Shown: positions 45,991 through 56,144, numbered from the stretch's first letter. The stretch is DNA of 64,000 nt from Siphonodentalium dalli (GCA_032622095.1 CP136067.1:746001-810000), one strand, 5' to 3'. Notes: generated from the sequence alone by a model not told the origin. A program made the numbers and translations.

Positions 45991-46444
45991 TCTCAATTAC
46001 TATTTCAATGGCTTCGGGGGTCAAAAATATTTGATTCGAGTCGAGGAAGTCACCCATCAAAGCTCAGATTTGTTAGATATCGATTTTAGAAATCTATTAT
46101 TTTTCATTATCGGGAATTCTTTCTGGCCCAGAAGACAGTCAAAATTTCGTTATTATTACCACTTGATTATAGAGTTATCCATCCTTGTCTGTTTGAATAG
46201 AGTTTTGGCGTAAAATCTCGAGCAGGTTACCAAATTGACGGCAGTTATTAGTACTCATCTCGAGCAATTAACAAATTTCAAAAATCAATATCTAATAACT
46301 CTGAGCTTTGTTTGATGGGTTCCTCGACTCGAATCAAATATTTTTTACCCCCAAAGCCAAAGAAATAGTAATATAGGACCCTCTGATCGGATTGTTGTTG
46401 TTGGAATCTGTTGAGATGGGGACCCTCTTTACGGATTGAGTACC

Positions 46445-46985
46445 TTTAATTCACCCTCTGGGAACCTCATTCTGCTTAGGCCCTCAACTTCTATGGTAGA
46501 CCTAGGATCAGATTGAAGTTCCCCAGTTGAATTTGGTGATGTTCACCCATTGGGCACCTCAATTATGCATTTTATCTTCAAATTAGGGGATATAGAAACT
46601 TCCCCGAAGGGAAAACATAACTAAAAACAATGTTAATTTGATACTATAGATACTTCCCAGAATATGAGGCATAAGCAGAATGAGGTCCCCAGAGGGTGAA
46701 TTTGGTGATACTAGCCCACTGCGGGATAGCATCAATAAATTCACCCTCTCGGGACCTCATTCTGCAAATGTCAGACATGCTATTTGCAGGCCTGAGCGTC
46801 ACCAAATTCATCCTCTGGGGACCTCATTCTGCTGAGGCCTCAGGATACCTAGGATCAGAATGAGGTCCCCAGAGGGTGAGTTTAGTGATCCTTGCCCACT
46901 GTGCTGGGTAGCGTCATTAAATTCATCCTCTGGGGACCTCATTCTGCAAATGACAGAACACTATATCAAGCTTGGAGTTACATAA
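46445..46985. mobile_element. Family B copies, three partial or complete hairpins
   Basis: CACCCTCTGGGAACCTCATT (46451) is a half copy; complete hairpins lie near 46677..46766 and 46857..46950; a further half copy is near 46795. Arm sequence CAGATTGAAGTTCCCCAGTT and GCACCTCAATTATGC lies between. Confidence 0.78.
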
Positions 46986-47060
46986 AAGTCTCTAACATGG
47001 ATTGACTTTGTGTATATTTTCCTCATTTACCCTTTTATATCTTGAGGAGTCCATCATAGT

Positions 47061-47290
47061 TTAACCCTTTGAGTGCCAGGGGCCGATCTCATCGGCCCTA
47101 AACCTACAAAATAAGTCTGTTAAAGAATAAATTATTAAAATTGTAAAAAATTGTAAAAATAAAAATTGTTAGGCCAATGCATTCTCTTATATATGCGAGT
47201 GACCTATGGTCGACTCCCATATATAAGAGAATGCATTGGCACAGGGTATATGGGTTGATACAAAAATCGACCTGGCACTCAAGGGGTTAA
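47061..47290. mobile_element. TTAA-flanked MITE with GAGTGCCAGG ends (family PB2)
   Basis: TTAACCCTTTGAGTGCCAGG and CCTGGCACTCAAGGGGTTAA bound 230 bp. It carries one CCAATGCATTCTCTTATATATG hairpin pair and ends distinct from PB1, but the same CCCTTT tip and target. Confidence 0.87.
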
Positions 47291-47331
47291 AAACTGTCCA
47301 ATATTGAGATTTCGCATGTCAAGACATTTTT

Positions 47332-47556
47332 TACAGTAATGCCCAATGTATATGACCCTTTAACCACAGCAGAATTACGGCAAACTTTTCAGGATTTAGT
47401 CCGAAATATGGATTATTGCCAAATTGCCATTCACCGGAAAGCTCTCACCGAGAGCTTTCTGATGAATGGCAACAAGCCATATTTTCGACTAAATCCTGAA
47501 AAATTTCCCATAATTCTGTTGTGGCTTAGGGGTCGATTATTTAGGACATTACTGTA
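47332..47556. mobile_element. TA1 palindrome, diverged
   Basis: TACAGTAATGCCCAATGTAT to GATTATTTAGGACATTACTGTA with ATTACGGCAAACTTTTCAGG and TAATTCTGTTGTGGCTTAGG in the arms. Confidence 0.85.
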
Positions 47557-47843
47557 TGTAAACCATTAATGTATGTTCTCCTAGTATACATTGAAATGGT
47601 CTTTTACTTAATTGTTCAGGTAATAAAAGCAGATGACAGATCGAAAAACAGATAATACAAGTGCAGTGTAATTCATATTCATCGGCGGAAAAAGTCTCTA
47701 AAATCGATTGACTTTGTGCATATTTTCATTATTAAGAACTCACAAACAATGAGATTTTGCATGTCAATACATTTTTTATGTTAACATTACATCGATATAG
47801 CGCTGAAAATATATCTTTTGTTTCTTATATTATTTCCTTTTCA

Positions 47844-48600
47844 GCATGTGATAGTGGTGTGATGATGTGATGATGGTTTTGATTATTTCCGTTTCAGCAT
47901 GTGATAGTGGTTTCTATGGTGATGGCTGTTCGTTACGATATGTGATGTGATGTGATGATGGTTTTGATTGTTTCCGTTTCAGCATGTGATAGTGGTTTCT
48001 ATGGTGAGGGCTGTTCGTTACGATATGTGATGTGATGATGGTTTTGATTGTTTCTGTTTCAGCATGTGATAGTGGTTTCTATGGTGACGGCTGCTCGTTA
48101 CGATATGTGATGTGATGATGGTTTTGATTGTTTCCATTTCAGCATGTGATAGTGGTTTCTATGGTGATGGCTGCTCGTTACAATGTGTGATGTGATGTGA
48201 TGATGGTTTTGATTGTTTCCGTTTCAGCATGTGATAGTGGTTTCTATGGTGATGGCTGTTCGTTACGATATGTGATGTGATGATGGTTTTGATTGTTTCT
48301 GTTTCAGCATGTGATAGTGGTTTCTATGGTGACGGCTGCTCGTTACGATATGTGATGTGATGATGGTTTTGATTGTTTCCATTTCAGCATGTGATAGTGG
48401 TTTCTATGGTGATGGCTGCTCGTTACAATGTGTGATGTGATGTGATGATGGTTTTGATTGTTTCCGTTTCAGCATGTGATAGTGGTTTCTATGGTGAGGG
48501 CTGCTCGTTACGATATGTGATGTGATGATGGTTTTGTTTGTTTCCTTTTCAGCATGTGATAGTGGTTTCTATGGTGATAGCTGCTCGTTACAACGTGTGA
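47844..48600 (+). repeat. Array of ten decoy acceptors copying the start of exon 13
   Basis: AG ends at 47844, 47897, 47982, 48062, 48142, 48227, 48307, 48387, 48472 and 48552, before the real acceptor at 48637. Most units carry TTTC.TTTCAGCATGTGATA, GTGGTTTCTATGGTGA, GGCTG.TCGTTACGATATGT and GATGTGATGATGG. In phase 1 a decoy reads ACDSGFYGDGCSLRYVM and then stops. Unit length alternates 80 and 85 bp. Confidence 0.94.
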
Positions 48601-48637
48601 TGTGACATGATGATGGTTTTGATTGTTTCCTTTTCAG

Positions 48638-48904
48638 CCTGTGATAATGGTTTCTATGGTGACGGATGCTCATTACGATGTAACTGCTCAATAAACATCG
48701 ATAGCTGTGACAACGTAAATGGAACATGTAACTGTAAATCTGGGTGGCATAAATCATTGTTAGCGGACTGTTCTGAGGATGTAAATGAATGTGTGCCATC
48801 CGATCCATGCACAGCTCCAAATACAGTATGTAAGAATCGAGATGGATCACATGAATGCGTGTGTGTTGCGGGATATTCCAAGAATGCATCCAATGACTGT
48901 GTTG
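48638..48904 (+). CDS. Exon 13: double EGF (8-Cys plus calcium-binding 6-Cys)
   Basis: The acceptor TTTCCTTTTCAG and donor G|GTAAGT bound a 267 nt, phase 1-1 exon (89 codons). Unit 1 is CDNGFYGDGCSLRCNC, then CNCKSGWHKSL..DC; the usual G after W-x is replaced and the loop is longer. Unit 2 opens DVNEC, contains DGSHECVCVAGY and ends NDCVG. Ten decoy acceptors with the first ~50 exon bases lie directly upstream (47844..48600). Two further copies of its 3' end with donor-like GTAAGT lie downstream (48995..49100). Confidence 0.92.
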
Positions 48905-49140
48905 GTAAGTCAATATACTCACCCAGAATTATAGGTAGTGGGGGAGGGGTCATATACCAAATACGGTATGAGCATCGAGATCCATCCAATGATTGTGTTG
49001 GTAAGTCTCTACTGACCCACGATAGTGGGTAGTGGGGGAGGGGTCATATACCAAATGTGTGAGAATCGAGATACATCTAATGACTGTGTTCGTAAGTCTC
49101 TACTGACCCACGATCGTGACAACAAAAAGTTGGTTGGGGG
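48905..49140 (+). repeat. Two tandem copies of the exon 13 3' end and donor
   Basis: GTGGGGGAGGGGTCATATAC, CAAATACGGTATGAGCATCG, ATCCAATGATTGTGTTGGTAAGT repeats the exon end near 49000, and a second copy with GTGTTCGTAAGTC is near 49090. Both keep GTAAGT. The copies omit the middle of the EGF. Confidence 0.82.
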
Positions 49141-49413
49141 GAAGGTGGTCGAATGTATCCAAATGGTGCGTGACGGTGTTGGCCAGGGGGAGACAAGATG
49201 TTTCCCCACCACCCAAATCACAACTAAAATTTTATAACATTTATGAAATTCATCGCCGAACCAGCAACAGTTCATTCAGGCTATAAAAATATAAACACGT
49301 TGAAATTATTCTGATAATTCAATATTCAAACAAATAACTCGTGAATAGATTTTCTTCTGAATATTTCAGATGTTTAGAGACTGAATCACTGAGTTTTCTT
49401 CTGAATATTTCAG

Positions 49414-49500
49414 ATGTTGACGAGTGTTTTGATGCTGCCCTTTTCACATGCACAGCTGGGTATGAGTGTCATAACACCATCAGCAATTATACATGTGACG
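49414..49500 (+). CDS. Exon 14: truncated calcium-binding EGF-like (four Cys only)
   Basis: The acceptor TGAATATTTCAG and donor G|GTTAGT bound an 87 nt, phase 1-1 exon. It encodes DVDEC, then C, C and TCDG. Only four of six EGF cysteines occur, so the C-terminal half (C-x-C...GY...C) is missing. Reading past the donor gives a stop at once, so the exon does not simply run on. The donor and preceding ~20 nt are repeated several times downstream. Either the EGF was shortened when this array formed, or the second half lies in an exon I did not find. Confidence 0.75.
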
Positions 49501-50010
49501 GTTAGTATATTTTCACTGTGTCTTAACATCAATTATGCATGTGACGGTTAGTATTATTCACTGTGTCTTAACATCAATTATATATGTGACGGTTAGTATA
49601 TTCACTGTGTCTTAACATCAATTATGCATGTGACGGTTAGTATTATTCACTGTGTCTTAACATCAATTATATATGTGACGGTTAGTATATTTATACCCTT
49701 TGAGTGCCAGGCCCGATTTTTGTATCAACCCATATACCCTGTGCCAATGCATTCTCTTATATATGCGAGTCGACCATAGGTCGGCTCGCATATATAAGAG
49801 AATGCATTGGCCTAAAATTGTTGGTTTTTTTACAATTTTTTACAATTTTAATATATTTTATTATATTCTTTAACAGACTTATTGTGTAGGTTTAGGGCCG
49901 ATAATATCGGCCCCTGGCACTCAAAGGGTTAATGTGTCATAACACCAATTATACATGTGACGGTTAGTATATTTAATGTTTCATAACACCAATTATACAT
50001 GTGACCTCTT
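49501..50010 (+). repeat. ~43-58 bp array copying the exon 14 end and donor
   Basis: CACTGTGTCTTAACATCAAT, TATRCATGTGACGGTTAGTAT recurs about four times to 49690 and twice more after the MITE at 49692..49932 (AACACCAATTATACATGTGACGG). Each unit keeps GTGACG|GTTAGT, the donor context of exon 14. Confidence 0.88.
49692..49932. mobile_element. PB2 MITE within the exon 14 donor array
   Basis: CCCTTTGAGTGCCAGG and CCCCTGGCACTCAAAGGGTTAA bound a copy reversed relative to 47061. The array unit GTATATTTAATGTTTCATAAC at 49967 gives the empty site with one TTAA. The left TTAA has changed to TTATA. Confidence 0.83.
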
Positions 50011-50159
50011 AAAGAAACTAAAGGCCTTCACAGCTTTTATATGTCAAAAGCTGTGTAAAATCATCCTTGCTAAGAAGACCATGAAAAAATAGATCAACTT
50101 TGTTCTTGTTTTTGTTATTAATAATTGCCAAGTAACAAGAGTTTGCATTTATTATTTAT

Positions 50160-50895
50160 TTGATGTTGTCATAATACTCAACAATAGGTCTCCACTTATA
50201 ATAACCCTTATGGAGCCTCTCACAGACCTGAGCAGACGACACTCAGCTATACAAGCTGCCACCTGTATGGGGTTCCCTACAGGAGCAGTGACATAATACT
50301 CAACAATAGGTCTCCACTTATAATAACCCTTATGGAGCCTCTCACAGACCTGAGCAGACGACACTCAGCTATACAAGCTGCCACCTGTATGGGGTTCCCT
50401 ACAGGAGCAGTGACATAATACTCAACAATAGGTCTCCACTTATAATAACCCTTATGGAGCCTCTCACAGACCTGAGCAGACGACACTCAGCTATACAAGC
50501 TGCCACCTGTATGGGGTTCCCTACAGGAGCAGTGACATATTACTCAACAAGAGGTCTCCACTTATAATAACCCTTATGGAGCCTCTCACAGACATGAGCA
50601 CACAACACTCAGCTATACAAGCTGCCACCTGTATGGGGTTCCCTACAGGAGCAGTGACATATTACTCAACAAGAGGTCTCCACTCATAATAACCCTTATG
50701 GAGCCTCTCACAGACGTGAGCAGACGACACTCAGCTATACAAGCTGCCACCTGTATGGGGTTCCCTACAGGAGCAGTGACATATTACTCAACAATAGGTC
50801 TCCACTTATAATAACCCTTCTATGACTGGAGCTCAAGAATTAATACCCTTATGGAGCCTCTCACAGACATGAGCAGATGGGGCTCCCTACAGTTA
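50160..50895. repeat. ~125 bp tandem array of a hairpin C relative
   Basis: Five to six units of CCTTATGGAGCCTCTCACAG, ACCTGAGCAGACGACACTCA, GCTATACAAGCTGCCACCTG, TATGGGGTTCCCTACAGGAG, plus ACATAATACTCAACAATAGG. GAGCAGACGACACTC is shared with hairpin C. Antisense open frames here are array artefacts. Confidence 0.9.
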
Positions 50896-50934
50896 TCATT
50901 TTTGTTTTAATTTTTTTTACATTTTTTAGCAGTT

Positions 50935-51038
50935 ATCAAAATAATATAAAATTTGTTAGGCCAATGCATTCTCTTATTTATGCGAGGCGACCTATGGTCG
51001 ACTCGCATATATAAGAGAATGCATTGGCACAGGGTTAA
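50935..51038. mobile_element. Half of a CCAATGCATTCTC hairpin element
   Basis: ATAATATAAAATTTGTTAGG, CCAATGCATTCTCTTATTTATG and GAATGCATTGGCACAGGGTTAA match the right half of the element at 1852..2446 (ATAATATAAAATTTGTTAGG at 2262). The left half is missing. Confidence 0.7.
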
Positions 51039-51084
51039 TATCCGAGAGCTTTCTCCACTTATAATAACCCTTCCATGACTGGAG

Positions 51085-51480
51085 CTCAAGCCAGAGGGTG
51101 AATTTAGTGACGCTGTCCCACATAGTAGGTTATCATCACCAAATTCACCCTCTGGGGACCTCATTCTGCATGGCCTCATCAACTATCGGAGACATAGACT
51201 CAGATTGAAGTTCCCAAATGGTGAATATTGTGATGTACACCCATTGGGAACCTCGATTATGCAATGTGTCGTCTGCAATTTGGGGATATAGAAAACTAAA
51301 CTAAAAAAGAAATAGAATTTGTATGAAGAAGTTTCTGTAAAAATTTGGTAATAAAGAAACCTTGCAGAGAAGATGAGGCCTAACTAGAATGAGGTCTCCA
51401 GAGGATTAATTTAGTGATGCTAGCTTGTTACGCATCACTAAATTCACCTTCTGGGGACCTCATTCTGCAAATGACATAAC
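51085..51480. mobile_element. Family B copies (two hairpins plus arm)
   Basis: Half hairpin 51092..51170 (CCAGAGGGTGAATTTAGTGA / CACCCTCTGGGGACCTCATT), arm 51180..51370 (GAAGTTCCCAAATGGTGAAT, ATTTGGGGATATAG), then hairpin 51390..51470 (AGAATGAGGTCTCCAGAGG / CTTCTGGGGACCTCATTCT). Confidence 0.78.
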
Positions 51481-51486
51481 TTACAG

Positions 51487-51632
51487 TAACCCATAAAGAG
51501 CCCCACATAGAGTGGAGCAGACGACACTATGTAGTGCATGCTTCCTCTGTGTGAGGCTGTCTGTTGGTTAACTTATACTATGGTAGAGTAATATGGCATC
51601 AGAACCCATAGAGAGCCCCACATAGACTGGAG
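51487..51632. repeat. Hairpin C, one full copy and the start of another
   Basis: ACCCATAAAGAGCCCCACAT, GCAGACGACACTATGTAGTG, GTGAGGCTGTCTGTTGGTTAA, then ACCCATAGAGAGCCCCACATAG at 51604 which continues into the composite block at 51633. Confidence 0.8.
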
Positions 51633-51943
51633 CAGACAACACTCTGTAGTGCATTCTTCCATCTGTGTGGGGCCCCCTGTGGGATGTGTGCATGTGTATC
51701 CAATCTTGAGAATATGATGCCAGACATCCAGTAATTCCCTAAATAATCAACTCCTTAACCACAGCAGAATTATGGGTAACTTTTCAGGATTTAGTCAGAA
51801 ATATGATTTGTTGCCATTCATCGGAAAGCTCTCCCTGAGAGCTTTCCGATGAATGGCAACAAGCCATATTTCCGACAAAATCCTGAAAAGTTACCCATAA
51901 TTATACTATGGTTAAGGAGTCGATTATTTAGGGCATTACTGTA
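51633..51943. mobile_element. TA1 palindrome with the same leading block as 39785
   Basis: CACTCTGTAGTGCATTCTTC, GGGATGTGTGCATGTGTATC and ATGATGCCAGACATCCAGTAATT precede a palindrome ending GGGCATTACTGTA. It lies just before exon 15; its right end is about 80 bp from the exon 15 acceptor. Confidence 0.82.
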
Positions 51944-52021
51944 CTCGACGAAAGATTCTTCATTAAGATGCATGATGTGTTCCGTCTATGTACAAAATTC
52001 TAAATTTTACTACAACAACAG

Positions 52022-52300
52022 CTGCAGCAACAACAACAACAATGGATGCAGCAACAACAACAACAACGGATGCAGCAACAACAACAACAACAACGGATGC
52101 AGCTACAACAACAACAACGGATGCAGCAACAACAACAACAACAACGGATGCAGCTACAACAACAACAACAACGGATGCAGCAACAACAACAACAACGGAT
52201 GCAGCAACAACAACAACAACAACGGATGCAGCAACAACAACAACAACGGATGCAGCAACAACAACAACAACGGCAGCAGCAACACGAAAGCCACCTCGGA
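52022..52300 (+). CDS. Exon 15: Thr-rich mucin-type stalk, (DAAT5-6)n
   Basis: A (ACA)n-rich block is interrupted by GATGCAGCA. Three + strand frames are open, coding for poly-Thr, poly-Gln or poly-Asn. The donor CTCGGA|GTAAGT at 52300/52301 and an acceptor at 52020-52021 (CAACAACAG) both give phase 1 in the Thr frame only, fitting exon 14 before and exon 16 after. The product is then about nine D-A-A-T(5-6) units ending AAATRKPPR, a dense O-glycosylation-type stalk as expected between EGF repeats and a SEA domain. The acceptor tract is weak; a second AG six bases on (exon from 52028) keeps the same phase. Repeat length is probably polymorphic. Confidence 0.68.
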
Positions 52301-52739
52301 GTAAGTCTCTCTTCCCCCAACTAACTTTCCGGTTAGGGTAAATAACTATGGTTAGGGTAAACAACTCTATGGTTAGGGTACTTTTAGAGTTATCCATCTT
52401 CATCCGCAATTTGGTCCGAGACCGTCATTTTTGCCAGGTAACGAGTCGAAACGGAATGTGGCATATGACCAGGCCGCCAAAAATTACATATCTCGGAAAT
52501 AACAAATTTCAATAATTGATGTCTGATCACTGAGCTTTAATGGGTGGGTTCCCCGACACGAATAAAATATTTTTACCCTCCAAAGCCAAAGAAATAGTAA
52601 TTTAGGAGCATTCATTCGGATTATGTATCTTTAATATTATCACCAGTCAACATTAATATGATTTTCTCGTTTTCATCACAGAAAGTACTATGTATCATAT
52701 AAACTGGCCGAAATGAACCACCAGGACATGCAAGCCTGC

Positions 52740-53105
52740 AAATAGCGGGCTAGCATCACTAAATTTACCCTCTGGGGACCTCATTCTGCTAAGGCCCTCA
52801 ACTGCTATGGCAGACCTAGGATCAGATTGAAGTTCCCCAGTTGAAGTTGGTGATGTTCACCCATTGGGCACCTCAATTATGAATTTTATCTTCTGCAAAT
52901 TAGGGGATATAGAAACTTCCTAGAAGGGAAATGTAACTAAAACAATGTTAATTTGATACTATAGATACTTCCCAGAAGCTGAGGCCTAAGCAGAATGAGG
53001 TCTCCATAGGGTGAATTTGGTGATGCTAGCCCGCTGTGCAGGATAGCATCACTAAACTCACCCTCTGGGGACCTCATTCTGCAAATGACAGACACACTAT
53101 TTGCA
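52740..53105. mobile_element. Family B copies (half hairpin, arm, hairpin)
   Basis: TAGCGGGCTAGCATCACTAA, CCTCTGGGGACCTCATTCTGC at 52745, then the arm with CAGATTGAAGTTCCCCAGTTG, then the hairpin 52990..53085. The arm is nearly the same as at 46480..46670, so the block was probably copied together. Confidence 0.8.
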
Positions 53106-53336
53106 GGTTGCCAACTAAATGGACAGAAACTATTTAAATGCGCTAGGTAGCAATGTTTGGACACTTGTGAGATAATTATCGGAATATAGTATAGCAGTGT
53201 GGAGTAAACTGCATGACCAAACTTAAAAAAAGATCTGGCGAGGATTAACAAAACTTAAAAAAAAATGGTTATCAACGAAAAAGGTCAAAATCAATAAAAT
53301 GATTTTGGGCGCGGTGTTTTAGATTAGGGTGCACAG

Positions 53337-54224
53337 TAGGGTCCGGCGAATCGGCGATTTTGTTCGAATCGAATCTCGAATCGAATCAGACACGCGGATT
53401 TCACATCGAATCGAATCTCGAATCGAATCTTACTCCCCGTGGTAAATCGACAAGAACTAGATTTATGTCGGCGATCCCGCTGCAGCGCGAGTGTCTCCCC
53501 ATACCATCACCTGTGCGTGTTTGGCAGCTTGCCGTGTGGACCTGCGTCACAATAAAAAATGTTGAGAACGGCACATGAAAATATTACGAGATAAATCGTA
53601 CTCTGTCGTACTTTTTTTTTCATCAGGGCCCAATTCTTTCTTCATCGTAAAGGTGGCTAGTGACAACTGTTTCTTTTTAGGGGCTCGCCCGCATTGCCGC
53701 TACTACTAGACGTGTTGCCGGTTAATTTTCGTTTTGAGTCTTTCTATTCTTTTGCCCTTATGGTGGATTGCAGGATGACTGCGGCTAAGGTGTGCCCATA
53801 AGTGGGAGGTAGTGCCCGTTTTCTGAACTGATAGTACAGTCGTGCGCGATTTGCACCTGCATTTGTCAATGCTGCATTCAAAATAACTTTTAATTTCCGC
53901 CATTATAACTTTGGATAAATAAAAAGTAGGGAAGGGCACAAGAGATGGATCGATGATATGGATATTTCGCCGCCGCGACGACCCAAGAGCAATAATTTAC
54001 TGAACGAAACAGGACCGCATCTCGTGCACCGACGGCGTTCGCAACGACATCTGCGTGCGTTTGTTTTAGAGCTTTTGTAGGACACGCTGTTCAACAAGTT
54101 CGCACATAATGAGGTTAATATGGTGATTCGAACTACATTCGAATCACACGATCGATTTCGAATCGAATCGAATCAGTAAGACGATTTCGAATCGAATCGA
54201 ATCTCGAAGCTTCGCCGGACCCTA
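53337..54224 (-). mobile_element. hAT-type element, 888 bp, internally deleted
   Basis: Terminal inverted repeats TAGGGTCCGGCGAA and TTCGCCGGACCCTA are flanked by a perfect 8 bp direct repeat GTGCACAG (53329..53336 and 54225..54232). An 8 bp target duplication is the hAT hallmark. Sub-terminal repeats of GAATCGAATCGAATC lie at both ends, a common hAT feature. Only a BED-finger remnant of the transposase remains. Confidence 0.88.
53706..53939 (-). pseudogene. hAT transposase remnant: BED-type zinc finger
   Basis: On the minus strand an open stretch contains YFECSIDKC, then TSHLWAHLSRSHP, a C-x4-C ... H-x4-H arrangement like BED fingers at the N-terminus of hAT transposases. It stops soon after the finger (KRIERLKTKINRQHV); no catalytic hAT domain or dimerisation region is present in the element. 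Start codon uncertain. Confidence 0.62.
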
Positions 54225-54454
54225 GTGCACAGGTACCGGAAACACACAATTTTATTTCAATTTATTTTGGCCTTATAAACCAGCGGGTGAGTCTCGCCCA
54301 GGGTAAACTACCTGGACAATATTAATTAATTATAATAACAATATTATTAACCGGCGGGTGAGTCTCGCCCGGGATAAACTACCTGGACATTATTATAAAC
54401 CGGTTGGTGAGTCATTTTTATTTTATTTTAATGAATGTGTTTTGTCGTTTTCAG

Positions 54455-54555
54455 CGCTTCATATCACTGTTACGTTGGATTATACGGTCATCATCAATAT
54501 AACGCTGACGACATCTCCCGATTACACAAATCTCGAGAGTGATGTACAAGCTCAG
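54455..54555 (+). CDS. Exon 16: SEA domain, N-terminal part
   Basis: The acceptor TGTCGTTTTCAG and donor CTCAG|GTAAGT bound a 101 nt exon, phase 1 to phase 0. It encodes LHITVTLDYTVIINITLTTS, then a stretch ending NLESDVQAQ. This is typical of the first strand and helix of SEA domains. NIT is a potential N-glycosylation site. With the A left over from exon 15 the junction codon is ACG (Thr). An eleven-copy 135 bp array begins about 25 bp after the donor. Confidence 0.86.
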
Positions 54556-54580
54556 GTAAGTTGATGACATTCAAAAGTTA

Positions 54581-56025
54581 CCATCCCGTATGGAGCCTCA
54601 CACAGACCCAAGCAGAAGACAGTCATCAGTGCATTGTTCTCTATTTCTGGGGCTCCATAAAGGGTTAATATTAATATATGACACTCAGGAGTGGTGTGGG
54701 AGCTCAATTTAGTTACCATCCCGTATGGAGCCTCACACAGACCCAAGCAGACGACAGTCATCAGTGCATTGTTCTCTCTTTCTGGGGCTCCATAAAGGGT
54801 TAATATTAATATATGACACTAAGGAGTGGTGTGGGAGCTCAATTTAGTTACCATCCCGTATGGAGCCTCACACAGACCCAAGCAGATGACAGTCATCAGT
54901 GCATTGTTCTCTCTTTCTGGGGCTCCATAAAGGGTTAATATTAATATATGACACTAAGGAGTGGTGTGGGAGCTCAATTTAGTTACCATCCCGTATGGAG
55001 CCTCACACAGACCCAAGCAGATGACAGTCATCAGTGCATTGTTCTCTCTTTCTGGGGCGCCATAAAGGGTTAATATTAATATATGACACTCGGGAGTGGT
55101 GTGGGAGCTCAATTTAGTTACCATCCCATATGGAGCCTCACACAGACCCAAGCAGATGACAGTCATCAGTGCATTGTTCTCTCTTTCTGGGGCTCCATAA
55201 AGGGTTAGTATTAATATATGACACTAAGGAGTGGTGTGGGAGCTCAATTTAGTTACCATCCCGTATGGAGCCTCACACAGACCCAAGCAGAAGACAGTCA
55301 TCAGTGCATTGTTCTCTCCTTCTGGGGCTCCATAAAGGGTTAATATTAATATATGACACTCAGGAGTGGTGTGGGAGCTCAATTTAGTTACCATCCCGTA
55401 TGGAGCCTCACACAGACCCAAGCAGACGACAGTCATCAGTGCATTGTTCTCTCTTTCTGGGGCTCCATAAAGGGTTAATATTAATATATGACACTAAGGA
55501 GTGGTGTGGGAGCTCAATTTAGTTACCATCCCGTATGGAGCCTCACACAGACCAAAGCAGAAGACAGTCATCAGTGCATTGTTCTCTCCTTCTGGGGCTC
55601 CATAAAGGGTTAATATTAATATATGACACTCAGGAGTGGTGTGGGAGCTCAATTTAGTTACCATCCCGTATGGAGCCTCACACAGACCCAAGCAGAAGAC
55701 AGTCATCAGTGCATTGTTCTCTATTTCTGGGGCTCCATAAAGGGTTAATATTAATATATGACACTAAGGAGTGGTGTGGGAGCTCAATTTAGTTACCATC
55801 CCATATGGAGCCTCACACAGACCCAAGCAGACAACAGTCATCAGTGCATTGTTCTCTCTTTCTGGGGCTCCATAAAGGGTTAATATTAATATATGACACT
55901 AAGGAGTGGTGTGGGAGCTCAATTTAGTTACCATCCCATATGGAGCCTCACACAGACCCAAGCAGACGACAGTCATCAGTGCATTGTTCTCTCTTTCTGG
56001 GGCTCCATAAAGGGTTAATATTAGG
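54581..56025. repeat. 135 bp tandem array of a hairpin C relative, eleven copies
   Basis: Unit starts recur every ~135 bp (54581, 54716, 54851 ... 55931). Each holds CCCGTATGGAGCCTCACACA, ACCCAAGCAGACGACAGTCA, TTCTGGGGCTCCATAAAGGG and TTAATATTAATATATGACAC. Copies differ at few positions (AAG/ACG/ATG before ACAGTC), so it expanded recently. It follows the exon 16 donor. Confidence 0.94.
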
Positions 56026-56144
56026 CTTTTTATTTATAACTTGGTTCTTGTTATTTTTCTTGTATAGAGCACAGAACGTAATCAATGAGAACGCAGCAGA
56101 GTAACTTGTCCTTGAATTATTTTGTAACTTGAGAGGTCTGGATC

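Noticed and set aside
51963-52409. Open frames coding for poly-Gln, poly-Asn, and antisense poly-Val or poly-Cys over the triplet tract
   Set aside because: All frames are open because the tract is a triplet repeat. Only the Thr frame fits the splice phases of the neighbouring exons.
54552-55706. Four antisense ~70-codon frames (MTVVCLGLCEAPYGMVTKLS type)
   Set aside because: Identical frames recur at the 270 bp double period of the 135 bp array; not genes.
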